Of a stretch of 64,000 bases of DNA, positions 23,901 to 34,316 are shown piece by piece. The first letter of the stretch is position 1. The number at the start of each line of letters is the position of its first letter. A program made the translations under genes and the position numbers. Where the stretch lies: the NCBI GenBank assembly GCA_947561585.1, contig CANNZV010001137.1:115246-179245 (forward strand). Reading direction: 5' to 3'. The notes under the pieces are model-generated. The model did not search any database. It had not been told where the DNA came from and worked only from the letters and a program-made list of their open reading frames with translations. The stretch is from Caprella mutica (taxonomy: Eukaryota > Arthropoda > Malacostraca > Amphipoda > Caprellidae).

Positions 23901-24719
23901 GAGACAGTTACTCTCGGACTCTCAGTAGCAGATTCAGAATCTCCCGCAGCTAAATTAATGGTAGCATAGGAATTAATTCAAAATCTCCCGCAGTAAAACT
24001 AAAATTAAAGGTAACATAGGAATTAATTCAAGATCTCCCACAGAGATCTCAAATTTCTAAAATTCAATCAAAAACTCCAGCAGAGAGTCTTGGAAAAATG
24101 TTCCATATTCTGCAGACTGGACACTAAATTCTACTGATTTGTCAGTGGAATATTTCTCCTTTGAAAATAATATTTTATCAAAGTCAGTCACTATCAATGG
24201 ATTTTTAGGTAGGTATTTATTACTATGTAACAATTAATTTTCAGTGGGACCGAAAATGGAGAAAGCCAAATTACTAGAAATTTATGGTGAATTTTTTCAG
24301 CTTTTTCAAAAAAATCAGTGGGATTTTGTGCACACTGCACCAAAAAAGACTGGGGTAAGGAATCTTTCACTTTGTGACTTCAAAGTCTGCAAGTGGTCAT
24401 TTTATAATTTTAATTTACCTAGGTAAAATCACTAAATGGTAAATTAATTCTTAGACGTACTTTGCAAACCTAGCATCTAATAATTCACACATTTTATAGA
24501 TAAACTGTATATTTCTATACGTAAATATTAGGCATATTCTATATAAATAAATTAGCAAACAAGTTAAGAAGATGCCATGAATTCATTGAATATCTCACCT
24601 GCATTTACAGCATATACCACTTCGCCTCTTCCTAAACAACTGGAAAATTGAAGAACTAAGAAGAAAAGAATCAGCGAAATTGAATTCTTCATGTCTAGGT
24701 GGTGACTAACTGTCCCCAT
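17911..24719 (-). CDS. MLEC: Malectin, ER carbohydrate-binding membrane protein (7 exons)
   Basis: Exons, minus strand: 24599-24719, 20620-20747, 19864-19989, 19415-19603, 19246-19303, 18568-18648, 17911-18050; all have AG..GT borders and compatible phases, giving 280 aa. Order: signal peptide (core [14 protein letters not shown]), malectin domain from AVNAGGEAHTD through YQTERY, KFSEVYF and [10 protein letters not shown] to about residue 205, an acidic/proline linker, the conserved [14 protein letters not shown] stretch, then a C-terminal membrane helix (about 259-280) ending in CLCRI. Human malectin is of similar length. The family binds di-glucosylated N-glycans in the ER with ribophorin I; the VYF aromatic pair and the DNPK aspartate match residues I recall as glucose-contacting. 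A second Met at 24692 (MKNS..) is an equally good start, giving 271 aa. The exon 3 donor (GTTTGT) is weak. The 3.85-kb intron 1 is packed with foldback elements. Confidence 0.95.
20530..20569. repeat. 40-bp perfect palindrome with matched substitutions in both arms
   Basis: ATTGGTATCCAAGATACCTG and its exact complement. Relative to other copies (GGTATCCATGATACC), T to A has occurred in the left arm and the complementary A to T in the right arm, keeping the palindrome perfect. In malectin intron 2, 51 bases downstream of the exon 2 end. Confidence 0.9.
20925..21320. repeat. 'GTCGCCAGTATATTGGCGAC' foldback repeat in malectin intron 1
   Basis: Inverted sequences around TATGGACAAAGTCGCCAG and TTTGAAACATG. 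Related copies lie at 22264-22546, about 23020-23550 and 61217-61330. Non-coding. Confidence 0.6.
21381..21558. mobile_element. hAT-like foldback MITE, perfect 8-bp target duplication
   Basis: CCAGTCTGCAGAATG..TTTCTGCAGACTGG, 178 bp, flanked by GCTAATGT at 21373-21380 and 21559-21566. Same subfamily as 11655-11833. In malectin intron 1. Confidence 0.9.
21882..22262. mobile_element. hAT-like foldback MITE interrupted by a CAAGTAAAATAG-family element
   Basis: CCAGTCTGCAGAAACTG at the left, TTCTGCAGACCGG at the right. About 210 bp of the CAAGTA..TTATCTGG family is inserted at about 21931-22160; its flanks GCATTCGT and TCGTTCGT are a plausible decayed 8-bp duplication. Confidence 0.65.
22555..22811. 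mobile_element. hAT-like foldback MITE, perfect 8-bp target duplication
   Basis: CCAGTCGGCAGAATATGG..CATTCTACAGACTGG, 257 bp, flanked by GAGTCTGT at 22547-22554 and 22812-22819. Interior shares 'GCTGCGGGAGATT' and 'CTCCCGCAG'-type arms with 5927-7145. Confidence 0.9.
22812..23405. repeat. 'TCTGTATTTCATGGTAAATT' foldback repeat
   Basis: AGTCTGTATTTCATGGTAAA at the left is inverted at the right as TTTACCATGAAATACAGACT. Arms include AAAGTCAGTGGAATTTTGTG and its complement; a GTCGCCAG repeat occupies the loop. A partial relative is at 24121-24350. Non-coding; the short frames 23084-23284 and 24244-24426 follow this repeat. Confidence 0.6.
23695..24120. mobile_element. hAT-like foldback element interrupted by another family member
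   Basis: The outer element (AGTCTGCAGAATG.. to ..TTCTGCAGACTGG) is split at 23708. The inserted element 23709-23861 begins CCAGTCTTCAGAATATGG and ends CCTACAGTCTGG, and duplicates the host octamer GCAGAATG on both sides (23701-23708, 23862-23869). A clear nested insertion of the family into itself. Confidence 0.88.
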
Positions 24720-24956
24720 TTTTAACCTATAATTTAAATACAAGACAGTGATGAAGCACTATTTAGATACCCTAATTTATTAGAAGAATTTACACTAATT
24801 TAGATGATGAGATGGCACTGGCCAACAAATGCCGATAACTACGTAAAATTTGAAGTTTTGATGTTACCGCTAACTGTAATTGAGAGCCATATAAAAATGC
24901 AACATTATTACTTTTCAATAGGGATTATATAGGATATAATAATGTTTATAATTTGA

Positions 24957-25539
24957 AGGTCCTCTCCAAGCAAATATTTTTATAGCTTTATTCGACGAGG
25001 CTAATGTTTCTTATCATTTTGCTGCAAACCGCATCGAATTTGGTAGTATATTTTTAATTTTATATGCTTTTTAAAGATTTTTATAATCAAAACTCTACAA
25101 AACCTATTTTACTTCCGACTTACTAATTTAAGAAATTTTCAGCCTGAAGAAAAAGAATGTACACCATTTGTTTTGATTGTCAACTAGGTATTAGGTTTAA
25201 TAAATTCATTTAATATTCGTGTAAAGATATAAAATTGAATGAACTTATAATAGAAACGTTTATATACTTTAGAATAATTTGAATAAAGGCCAAAAACGCA
25301 TGGTTTGTTTATAAAATTCAAATTTGTAATCAAAACAAAGAGTGTACAATCTACTTCTTGAGCATCAGATTAGTGATTCGCTCAATTGTTGCTCACAAAG
25401 TATTAAAAAACTTTAAAAACAAATTATATAATATATACTGAACCGAATTGTATGCGGTTTGCAGAATAATGATCGTAGACCTTAGTTCTATAATATTATG
25501 TTATAAACTCATTTTTTTCTCGGAGCCTGGAGAGGACCT
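24957..25539. mobile_element. TTAA-type (piggyBac-like) non-autonomous element, copy 2
   Basis: AGGTCCTCTCCAAGC..GGAGAGGACCT; right flank TTAA, left flank TTGA (one mismatch). Internal sequence closely parallels copy 3 at 45001-45590. Lies 240 bp beyond the malectin start, between it and the chemosensory-type gene. Confidence 0.7.
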
Positions 25540-27206
25540 TTAACACTTGTGTGAATTTTATAATATTTTACTAATTTAGTTATTTTTTATTTTTGAGCAC
25601 ATTCTTGAATTCTTCTTATATTCAGTTAAGGAAACGTTGAGGACTATTTTGAAAATACAGTAAGTTATACATACATATATAATATAAGTAATTGAAATGT
25701 AGTACTCCAGCCTCAGAAATCAAATTTTAATTTTAATCAATTGACAGCCATATTTTCTGCAAGAAGACGCCTTCATCTAATTAGGAAGAGTGAAACAATT
25801 TTAATTTTAATTAGAATAAAAAGATTAGTTTTTATCTTCCCCAGCAAACATAGTCGTGCCAATTATATTTCTAAACGATACCACGTGCCCTACACCTTCG
25901 ATGTAGAAAAATGAAACAAATCGATCCCTCTGCATCGTTCAGATTCATTTTTAAATTAGCGATGCAACACTCAAATAAATAAAAAAAATATATAAACGAA
26001 AGTGTTTAAGTAATGGAATAGACACCAAATGCGATACAAAAACCATATCTAATTTGGAGATATTTGGGAACTGTTTCGATGGATCGTTGATACCATTATA
26101 CTGTGTCAGAACTCTTTCTAAATGACGCATAGAATCTTCATTTTTCATTTCTAAAATAGTAACCAAAAAGAGACATCGCATCGCTTAGATACATATTCAG
26201 ATTAGAGATGCAACACTCAAATAAATAAAATAGAGATATAAACGAAAGCGTTTTAGAATTGCAATAGACACCATCCCTACAAAAAATGGTCTGTTGATTC
26301 GATGGAACAATCCATCGATTCGATATCCCAGGCAATCGAAAAGAAATCGAATCGATTTACGTTGTTTTTAGGGATATCGATATCAAATACACATACATCT
26401 AAATTAAAAATATTTATTGACTGATACCGATATTTATATTGATACCGATATACAGTATTCAGTACTTTTTCTAAATGATGAAACTATATATCACTTATTG
26501 TTTCTAAAAGGTAACGATAAAGAAAAATCTGATCTTTCAAATACATTTTCGGTTGGCGATGCAACCCAGAACTGTTGTAATTTGGATGATATGTATTATT
26601 TTTTTAATTTCTAGTGATACCATGCAATTGGAGGATAACGCTAGATTTATACTCTTCAAGTATAACTTCAGTGTTGCAGTTTTCTTTTATGAATTTATTT
26701 AGATTTAAAATCCAAACAAATCTGAGAATACAGTCAAAAGCTATGAAGGAAAAAATATGATATGGAAATTGTTTTTATCTTATATTTAACCGTATTATAT
26801 GATCATTACATCATTACATGTGAACGGAAGGTACGTGGTTTCTGAAGTATTTGAATCTTCAGTGTGATATATATGATATATTGTATACATTGCACAAATT
26901 TACTAAAATTCAACAATCAATTAATTGAGCAACAAATATTTTTCTTACATCCTATCAAAATTGTATAACCTATAACAGCTGGAATAATGCCCCTATTTGT
27001 AGTTATTCGATTTAAATAAAATGTGCTCTTATGATAATGGGAAAATGCCCATAGTTACATAGGTATTAATGCCTTCAACTAGCTTATTCATGTTCAAACG
27101 TTATTATCAAAAACTAATGTCATGAAACAAAGCTAAAATCCTCAGTAACGCTTAGGTACATTCAAGATGGCGACCGATTCATATTCAAGATGGCGACCGA
27201 TTCATA
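25540..27206. other. Intergenic with fragments of the 8.5-10.7 kb foldback
   Basis: 25830-26000 and 26130-26400 repeat the 'CCACGTG..ATCGTTCAGATTCATTTTTA..GATGCAACACTCAAATAAATA' arm of the large foldback, twice in the same direction. 26280-26370 matches the 'CGATGGAACAATCCATCG' segment at 8160-8230. 27165-27205 has a duplicated CAAGATGGCGACCGATTCAT. No gene is recognised; frames at 25951-26335 are repeat-derived. Confidence 0.6.
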
Positions 27207-27212
27207 TTTATT
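27207..27212 (-). terminator. Poly(A) signal AATAAA of the chemosensory-type gene
   Basis: AATAAA on the minus strand, 24 bases past the TAA stop at 27237-27239. This is the only canonical hexamer close to the stop. Confidence 0.65.
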
Positions 27213-27236
27213 CCTACTATATAAAGTGGAATGGCC

Positions 27237-29150
27237 TTAAATTCTACTGTTGAGGAATCTCAACTCGTCTTCGACTCTCTTCCACTGCTCAGGATGGTGC
27301 TGTCTGTAAAGAGAGATGGTCCTGACGATGGCATGGAGTTGGTTGATGGTCTCAGCTCTTGTGCAGCCTGGGCAAAACTCACCGCCATCTCTTGCAAGGT
27401 GGATTCTCCCTGCAAACAAATAACGATATATAATATTAAATTTGAATCTGCAAACTAATCGATTGCAATCGGTTTAATAAGATGCCATCAAATTATCCTC
27501 TCCTTATAATCTTATTACTACGACCATGCAGCTGTCTATAAATCGTATGAAGAACTTTCATGAAAGAAATTTAATATAATCATTGAAAATCATGAATTTT
27601 TAAAGTATGATCATGGGTCACACATGAAATCTTTCAATTACTTTGATTTTCAATTCAACCAAATAGATATTTATACTGTTAGAATAATTATGGAGTTTCA
27701 AAAAAAAATCGTTTAAAAACTTAAAGAGACACTCAACGCTAAATATTTGATGCGGGAAAAGGCTCTCATATACACATAGGGTGATTCAAAACAAAGTTTT
27801 TCGTTTAAAAACTTCGAAGTTGATTCATGTTGGATAAAAACAATACTAGTAAAATATCAAGTGAAAATTCCACAAACCGAGAGTTGAATATTTCAAGATT
27901 TCCATTAAATCAATGAGAATGATGAAATAAATGAAATTTTAGGTAAATAATTTTAGTGGAAGTTTTTCTATAGGCCTAGCATACCCCTTACTTTATATGT
28001 AATGTAAGTATGTAACAGCATCAAATATATATTATAACTCCAAGAATTTGATCACCTACACATCCAAATATTGTAACTATCACTATCCCGTGTGGCTGGC
28101 GTAAGTATACACCTAGATATTTGGGTAAAATAATGTATTTCATCAGTTTTCTCAATTAGTGGGCATTAACTTCCAGCATAAAAGAAATACATTTTTGAAA
28201 AGAAACAATTTAAAAAAAAATCAACATTTTTCAAAAGAATCAACATTTTTCCAAAAAATCAACATTTTTCAAAAAAATCAACATTTTTCAAAAAAATCAA
28301 GATTTTTCAAAAAAATCAACATTTTTCAAAAAAATCAAGATTTTGAAAAAAATGGAAATTTCAACTCTCGGGCAACCCGTCGGTTTATGAAATTTTGACT
28401 TGAAATTTTACTAGTATTGTTTTTATTAACATGAATTAATTAAGAAAAAACCTCGAAGTTTTTAAACGAAATACTTGTTTAATCACCCTAGCTAATATAC
28501 AAATTAAGTTACTAAATATTACAAACACTAATTTAAAAAGACAATTTCTCTTCATAGCTACTCACTATGAATATCATATCCGAAGGGAATATCACAGTAG
28601 CCAGCATTTAGAATACAGTCTGTAAGTCTCTTCACCCAACTTCTGTTCGAGAAAACTCCGTCAACTTGGCCTAGACTAACATTCTTGAAAGTTAAACCTT
28701 TGACGTAGTTAACCAGCTCTAAATCTCTCTGAAAATGAAAATAGTTATTTTGTAAACTGATTATCATCATTGGTAATTAAATAATTAATACACTGTGACC
28801 AGTTTACTTAAATATTGGAAGATTCTGTACGAATATGGAAGAAGGATTTAAAAATTTGGAAATTTGGAAATAATGACGACAGAATTGAAAATGATATTCT
28901 GATATTGAGAAAAAAAAACAATCTCATTCATTTCCCATAAACTATTTCATAAAAAAAGTCCATTGAACACTACATTAACATATTTGTAATCCAATTATCG
29001 ATATAAAATTCTATGATAAGTTATTGAAAGATATTTCAATAACTCACCTCTTTTACTAAGTATCCAGGTTTTCGATTGGCCTGATTTTGGCATTCGGCTG
29101 ATTGGAGTGCTAGCACTGATACTAATAGGGCGAATAGAGTAGAGCGATTC
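27237..29150 (-). CDS. Divergent chemosensory protein (OS-D family), 5' exon missing
   Basis: Exons, minus strand: 29048-29150, 28566-28728, 27237-27409, joined in phase (34 + 54 codons, a split Arg, 56 codons). The first begins with the last base of a codon, so a short initiator exon upstream is unidentified. Exon one is a secretory signal (LFALLVSVLALQSAEC). The mature part matches insect chemosensory proteins: VNYVKGL..VFSNRSWVKRL, the pair CILNAGYC (C-x6-C), the pair CPGC (C-x2-C), then a helix ending in PEQWKRVEDEL. The family uses two disulfides and a helical bundle to carry hydrophobic ligands. Here 21 residues separate the two pairs instead of the usual 18, and the family's intron position is not kept. 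About 145 aa plus the missing start. AATAAA follows the stop closely. Family assignment is from motifs only. Confidence 0.72.
27779..28488. mobile_element. 710-bp TA-flanked element with ~100-bp inverted ends, in a chemosensory gene intron
   Basis: GGGTGATTCAAAAC.. / ..TTAATCACCC with TA outside both ends (27777-27778 and 28489-28490). The arms share CGTTTAAAAACTTCGAAG, ACAATACTAGTAAAAT and related blocks. The loop holds about eight copies of a ~19-bp repeat ATCAACATTTTTCAAAAAA (28195-28345). Tc1/mariner-type MITE by its TA duplication. The open frame at 28159-28398 is this repeat, not a gene. Confidence 0.85.
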
Positions 29151-29211
29151 CTGGAAAAAAAAATATATGTTATGCAATCAATGAATCATATCTGGAGTTA
29201 ATGGTTGATCT

Positions 29212-29722
29212 TTCGGATCAGGTTAAGATCATGCACCCCAGATGTTATTGGGGTGCATGATCTTTACAAGCATTTTACTGAGGTGCATGATCTTTACAAG
29301 CATTTTACTGAGGTGCATGATCTTTACAAGCATCTTACTGGGGTGCAGAATCTTAACAAGATGAAATGAATGAATAATAGGAGTAATTGAACATTTTTTT
29401 AAATAATACAATTCATCCAAAAAAAAAAAAATGATAAAACAATTGCAAACAATAATGATTTTTTATGACTGTAGCTGAATCGCTGTTAATAAGAGGAAGA
29501 ACTATTTCTTGAAATACTTTGTTAGTCATCTTTGGAAGGTATAAACGATGATATTAACTCCAATATATAACACCCATTGTTGTATCACAGATACAGGCAC
29601 AGAGGCACTCTTGGGTGCAAGATTTTTACTGCGGTGCATGATATTTACAAGCTTTTTACGTGGGTGCATGATATTTACAATGTTATACTGGGGTGCATGA
29701 TCTTAACAAGATCCGGTCTTTC
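29212..29722. mobile_element. Element with 'GATCATGCACCCCAG' inverted ends and 30-bp subrepeats
   Basis: AAGATCATGCACCCCAG (29224-29240) is inverted at 29690-29710 (CTGGGGTGCATGATCTT). Four 30-bp units GGTGCATGATCTTTACAAGC+ATTTTACTGA run 29255-29345, and three looser ones 29610-29700. Upstream of the signal-peptide exon of the chemosensory-type gene. Non-coding. Confidence 0.75.
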
Positions 29723-29874
29723 TAATATTGCATTTTTATATTATCATATTAATCGTTGACTAGAATTGAGGAATCAAGGAAACGAAGTAGGTTTTTAACA
29801 CTGAAAAGTAAAAACTCAATTCATAAAATAACACTCAATTATAATTCTTTCAATTCAACGTAAATACTCTTTCT

Positions 29875-31440
29875 ACTGCTTCAATTCACTGCAAAGACTC
29901 TCTCTCTCTCTATTTCTTAAATTCATCTAAACACTCTCTCTACTCCTTGAATTTTCCTTGTATAGTCTCTAGGACACTCTCACTAGTCCTTCAATTCATC
30001 ATAAACACTCTCTCTATTCCTTCAATTCACCACAAACACTCTCTTTACTCCTTCAATTCACCGCAAACACACTCTCTCTACTCTCTCAATTCATCGCTAT
30101 CACTCTCTGTACTCCTTCGAGCGCGGAAAATTGTCACTGGGAAGATTGCCCCCAGGAAAATTGCCACCGTGCGAAAACTGCCGCTGTGAGAAAACTGCTA
30201 CCCAGAAAATTGCCACTGTGGAAAATTGCCACTATAAAATAAATTAACAATATAATTACCAAACTGAAAAAAATGTAGTCTATAAAAAAAAATACCGAGC
30301 TGAATACAATAGAATTCGAATTTTATTTAAAGAAAATTTCCACTGTGTGTTCATCTTTCATTGACAAGTTAAAAAAAACTAGTCAACAATGGAACGATCA
30401 ATGAGCCTGATAGGCACATTTCGGTTTGAAATATTTAAGCATAATTTAATAACTAATTGATTTGGGTTACTGAAATTCTTTGACTTTTATTGTCTAAGAC
30501 GTAACTATTTATTGTGAAACTGATGCAACATTTTTTGTTGTTTATCGTGAAATTAATGTAGCAAGATTTTATTCATTATTGAAACTATAATGCTACAAAA
30601 TTTTATTTATTATTGAAACTAATGCAACAAGATTTTATTCATTATTGGTTTAACATCTTCAGGGAACAATTAAATACATTAAGCTAAGAATTCATTGGGT
30701 ATCGTCACACTCACACCCATCGATGAAAGAATTCACTTAGATTGTATAACTTGTCAAAACGAGATGTACACATTGTAAATATTCTTATATATTGAATTAT
30801 GATCAACATTGCATTCAGAACCTATGATTTTTGTGATTTTCAAAAAAAAAAATCAGTATGAATTTATATATGTACAGTGGCTGTTTTCCCACAGTGGCAG
30901 TTTTCCCAGTGGCATTTTTCCCGGTGACAATCTTCCCAGTGGCAGTTTTCCCAGAAGCAATTTTCCTAGCACCGTACTTCCTAAATTCACCGCGAACACT
31001 CTCTCTATACTCCTTCAATTCCTCGCAAACGCTCTTTCTGCTCCTTCAATTCACAGTAAACACTCTCTCTAATTCTTCAATTCACCGTAAACAATCTATC
31101 TAATTCTTCAACTCACAGTAAACACTCTCTGCAATTCTTCAATTCACCGTAAACACTCTATCTAATTCTTCAATTCACCGTAAACACTCTCTACTCCTTC
31201 AATTCACCGCGAACACTCTCTCTACTCCTTCAATTCACAGTAAACAATCTCTCTAATTCTTCAATTCACCGTAAACACTCTATCTAATTCTTCAATTCAT
31301 CACAAGCACTCTCGTTACTCCTTCAATTCACCGCGAACATTCTCCTTACTCCTTCAAATCATCGCTAACACTCCCTCTACCCCTTAAGTTCACAGCTAAT
31401 CACACTCCCTCTACCTCTCCAATTCACTGCGAACACTCAA
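29875..31440. repeat. ~31-bp minisatellite 'CTTCAATTCACCGTAAACAC' split by a foldback
   Basis: Tandem units of TTCAATTCACCGTAAACACT + CTCTCTAATTC run 29875-30115 and again 30980-31440. Between them, inverted clusters 'AAAATTGCCACTGTGG' (30120-30235) and 'CCACAGTGGCAGTTTTCCC' (30885-30985) show a foldback element inside the array; its loop has a ~40-bp repeat 'GCAACAAGATTTTATTCATT' (30505-30650). Frames at 29947-30189 and 30809-31103 are repeat translation. Confidence 0.8.
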
Positions 31441-31466
31441 CACTCCCAGGAGCGCCCACTACTCAC

Positions 31467-31549
31467 ATGTTTCTAGGAGATTGTCTTTGATGACATTGAA
31501 GTCGTTGCACTGGTTTTGGATCTGATATAGGCGGCAGTTACCAATTACA
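31467..31549 (-). CDS. Orphan exon, chemosensory-like cysteine pair
   Basis: An 83-base minus-strand segment with a strong acceptor (GGTTGTTGTTTGCAG) and strong donor (GTGAGT). Only one frame is open; it encodes 27 residues with NCRLYQIQNQC (C-x8-C) then NDFNVIKDNLLET. The layout resembles the region after the first cysteine pair of chemosensory proteins. It enters needing two bases from an upstream exon and leaves with one, so it can join in frame to 27237-27409 but not directly to 37864-37927 (which ends on a whole codon). A partner exon is missing, or this is a remnant. Confidence 0.42.
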
Positions 31550-32287
31550 CTGCAAACAACAACCACTCTTAAATTCAAGGATAGGCATGCTCTCAATTAA
31601 ATAATTCCATGAACATCTTTTACGTTACTGAAATATAGGCCAATATTCGATTATTTGAAGTGAAATTGTTTGTCTCCAAAGATATTTTTAGACATAATTC
31701 TTTTTCTCATTTTTTTTAGCGTAAATAACTGGTTTTGAAATATGAAGTTGGTATACCTAAATTCCATCTCAGGAACTCATTGACTAAATTTTAAATGTTA
31801 TTGCAAGATATCAGAACTTTTTGACATTTATAAAATTATTTCGATTTTGTTGAAGGGAAAAATAATTTCAAAATATTGACGTGGTTTTTATATCTATTGT
31901 TTTAGTTCGTGATAAAGGAATGAAATAAAATGCATAAATATATATTACATCATTATACTAATATTTTCTTTAACAAATCCATACAATTGATGACTTTATG
32001 ATATTTTGCAAGCGCGATTTAGACACGCAATATTAAATCAATTTTCAAAACATCCCATAACCTTCATCAATAATTTCAAATATAGTCAACCAGATTGAAA
32101 CACCGAATTAACAGACTGAATAATATGAAAGAGCATTCATTTTAACATTTTAACTGGTTATATTAATTGATACCTGTTTGTATCCATGATGCCTGCGGGT
32201 ATAATAAATACCAATTAAAATGTTAGGTTATATTTTTTCTTACAAGATCGATGTTGCAGTCGCTTAGCTGGAGGGGACCACGTGATA

Positions 32288-32433
32288 AGGAATACGTTCC
32301 GGGTTATCGGACTGTTTCGCATTTTCAAATACGCACCAGGAAGAAATGAAATGATTCATTATATTTTAGCTTATAATATTTTTTTATCTAGTGTCCGAAA
32401 ATAAGGAGCCACTCGATTACTCGGAAATTGTCC
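32288..32433. mobile_element. TA-flanked palindromic MITE, GGGTAA family
   Basis: AGGAATACGTTCCGGGTTATCG / CGATTACTCGGAAATTGTCC-type ends, TA at 32286-32287 and 32434-32435. A mutated copy of the CCATGATACCTGCAGG palindrome lies just outside, at 32170-32215. Confidence 0.7.
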
Positions 32434-34316
32434 TACCTAGCTATTCGTTCATCTTCACGTTATTGTTGAATATTATTAAAAAAACTTCATAAAAAATTTA
32501 AAGAATATAAAAATATCTTATTCTGTTTTCAGGAAATATATATCAATCACTTGTGAATATTCCATATATAAATTTTAAGTCAATTAAAACTATAGTTAAA
32601 AAAATTTATGACATTTAAATAAATAAATTGCAAATGTGATATTAAATAACTTTATTTACTCGCAATTGCAACATTTAGTATTGAATAAAACCTTGTAAAG
32701 AAGCTTTTAAACTTGTTTATTATTTATATACTTATTTATTTATCAAACTAAAATTCCCTTACAATTAGAGCAAAAATTCGGGAGATAATTGATCTTAAAA
32801 GGAACTTTTGCTTTCGCTTCTAGGGCTTCCAAATCTAAATATATTTAAAATTTCGTAAACACAGTTAAATTTAATACACAGATAGACACTAAAAAGGAAA
32901 GTAGAGACTCGTATTAACTAATTTAGTAGAAAGTAATATAATTTTATTTTTTGGGGGTTTAACGTCAGCTTCGACCAATTTGCTGATTATATCACCAACG
33001 TTAATAAAAAATCAAATACAAGGGACTGGAAGAAGCAGTCATAGAGAAAAAAAAGTAGCTCCATGAACAAAGTCACCTATCATGCAGAAAAGCTACTCCG
33101 AGTTACCTACCAAATAATGTGACGAAAACGGACACAAGCACCAGTGACTGCACTCAAGGATGGAAGAGGAAAATGAAGAGCCGATAGTAAATGGATTAAA
33201 CGAGCCTACCTAACACAGAATCTAAAACCTTTTAGTTAAAGAGCATAACCCTAGCGCTATCCTCTAAAACTGCAAGTAGCATTAAGAAATTATAAACGTT
33301 AAAATGAAAAAAATAATAACAATGAGCAACTAGTACAAGTGATAGACAATACTACATAGTATTTTTCAATAACGACAAAAATTATATTATATATAATTAT
33401 ATATTATATATAAGTAACTTCAAACTATTACCACAGTATACATATGATCACAATGGCATGTGATCTACACTACAACTTCAGCTATATAAATCGCATAACT
33501 GCAGTACACACACATGACATGGTAATAAAGATATAGGACCTCAGAGATTTCTTAAACTCCCTATTAACAATAATCTTTCAGCAAATTGTGTCTTTGTTTC
33601 TCAAATAAATATTTAAAATTAACTGCTTAACCAGATAAACGGCTAGTAGCCACTTTGTAACATAGGTGGCAGCACCATGCATTTTTTAAACTTAAATTTA
33701 CGAGAGAGCTGTACCTATCTTATTGCAGTATAACATCTTTGGTAAAATTGAGTTAAACCCGTTTTTATTCATTGGTGTTTACATAATTACGAAAGCATAT
33801 CAATACGATAATAATATCTCTGTCACACTAATAATACTCTTGGCAATTAACTGGTGAAATGAATATAATAAATTATTCGGATATAAGTTTAATAAATGGT
33901 TTCTTTAACTAAATCATTTTTTCTTTTCAGTTTAAACTGTCGTAGAAAAGTGGAAACAGGGATAATATTTGCTACATAACTACCATTTGTGTAGTAATAA
34001 ATTTGTGTAGTAATAACCATAATAAATTTTCTTTTTCTAAAAAGTAATTTTTTCCTTTTTTTTAATTTAGTCTATGCACTAAAGGAAAACGAGTAATTTT
34101 GTGAATCAATAGAGAATTAAATTAATTCTATTTATATATTAGGCGAATCAGTTCGTTTGATAAATTTGACAGAAAGATTTTATCTAACATGAAAATGAAT
34201 TATAGAAGAATTAGGTACTTGCAATTTTAATATAGTTATTCATTTTAAAAAACTTGATTAAAAACATTTGTTTTCTGCTCGTACAATTTGGCAAAAGGGC
34301 AACTGTACTCTTAGAG
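32434..34316. other. Intergenic/intronic, nothing gene-like
   Basis: AT-rich, with microsatellite-like TATA runs around 33390-33410. No conserved coding segment, splice-bounded exon or recognised element was found. It may be an intron of the chemosensory locus if the exons at 37.9 and 31.5 kb belong together. Confidence 0.45.

Noticed and set aside
28159..28398. 79-codon frame (FSKKSRFFKKINIF repeats)
   Set aside because: Translation of the 19-bp repeat in the loop of a MITE.
29947..31103. Ser/Leu-rich frames on both strands
   Set aside because: Derived from the 31-bp minisatellite and its embedded foldback.
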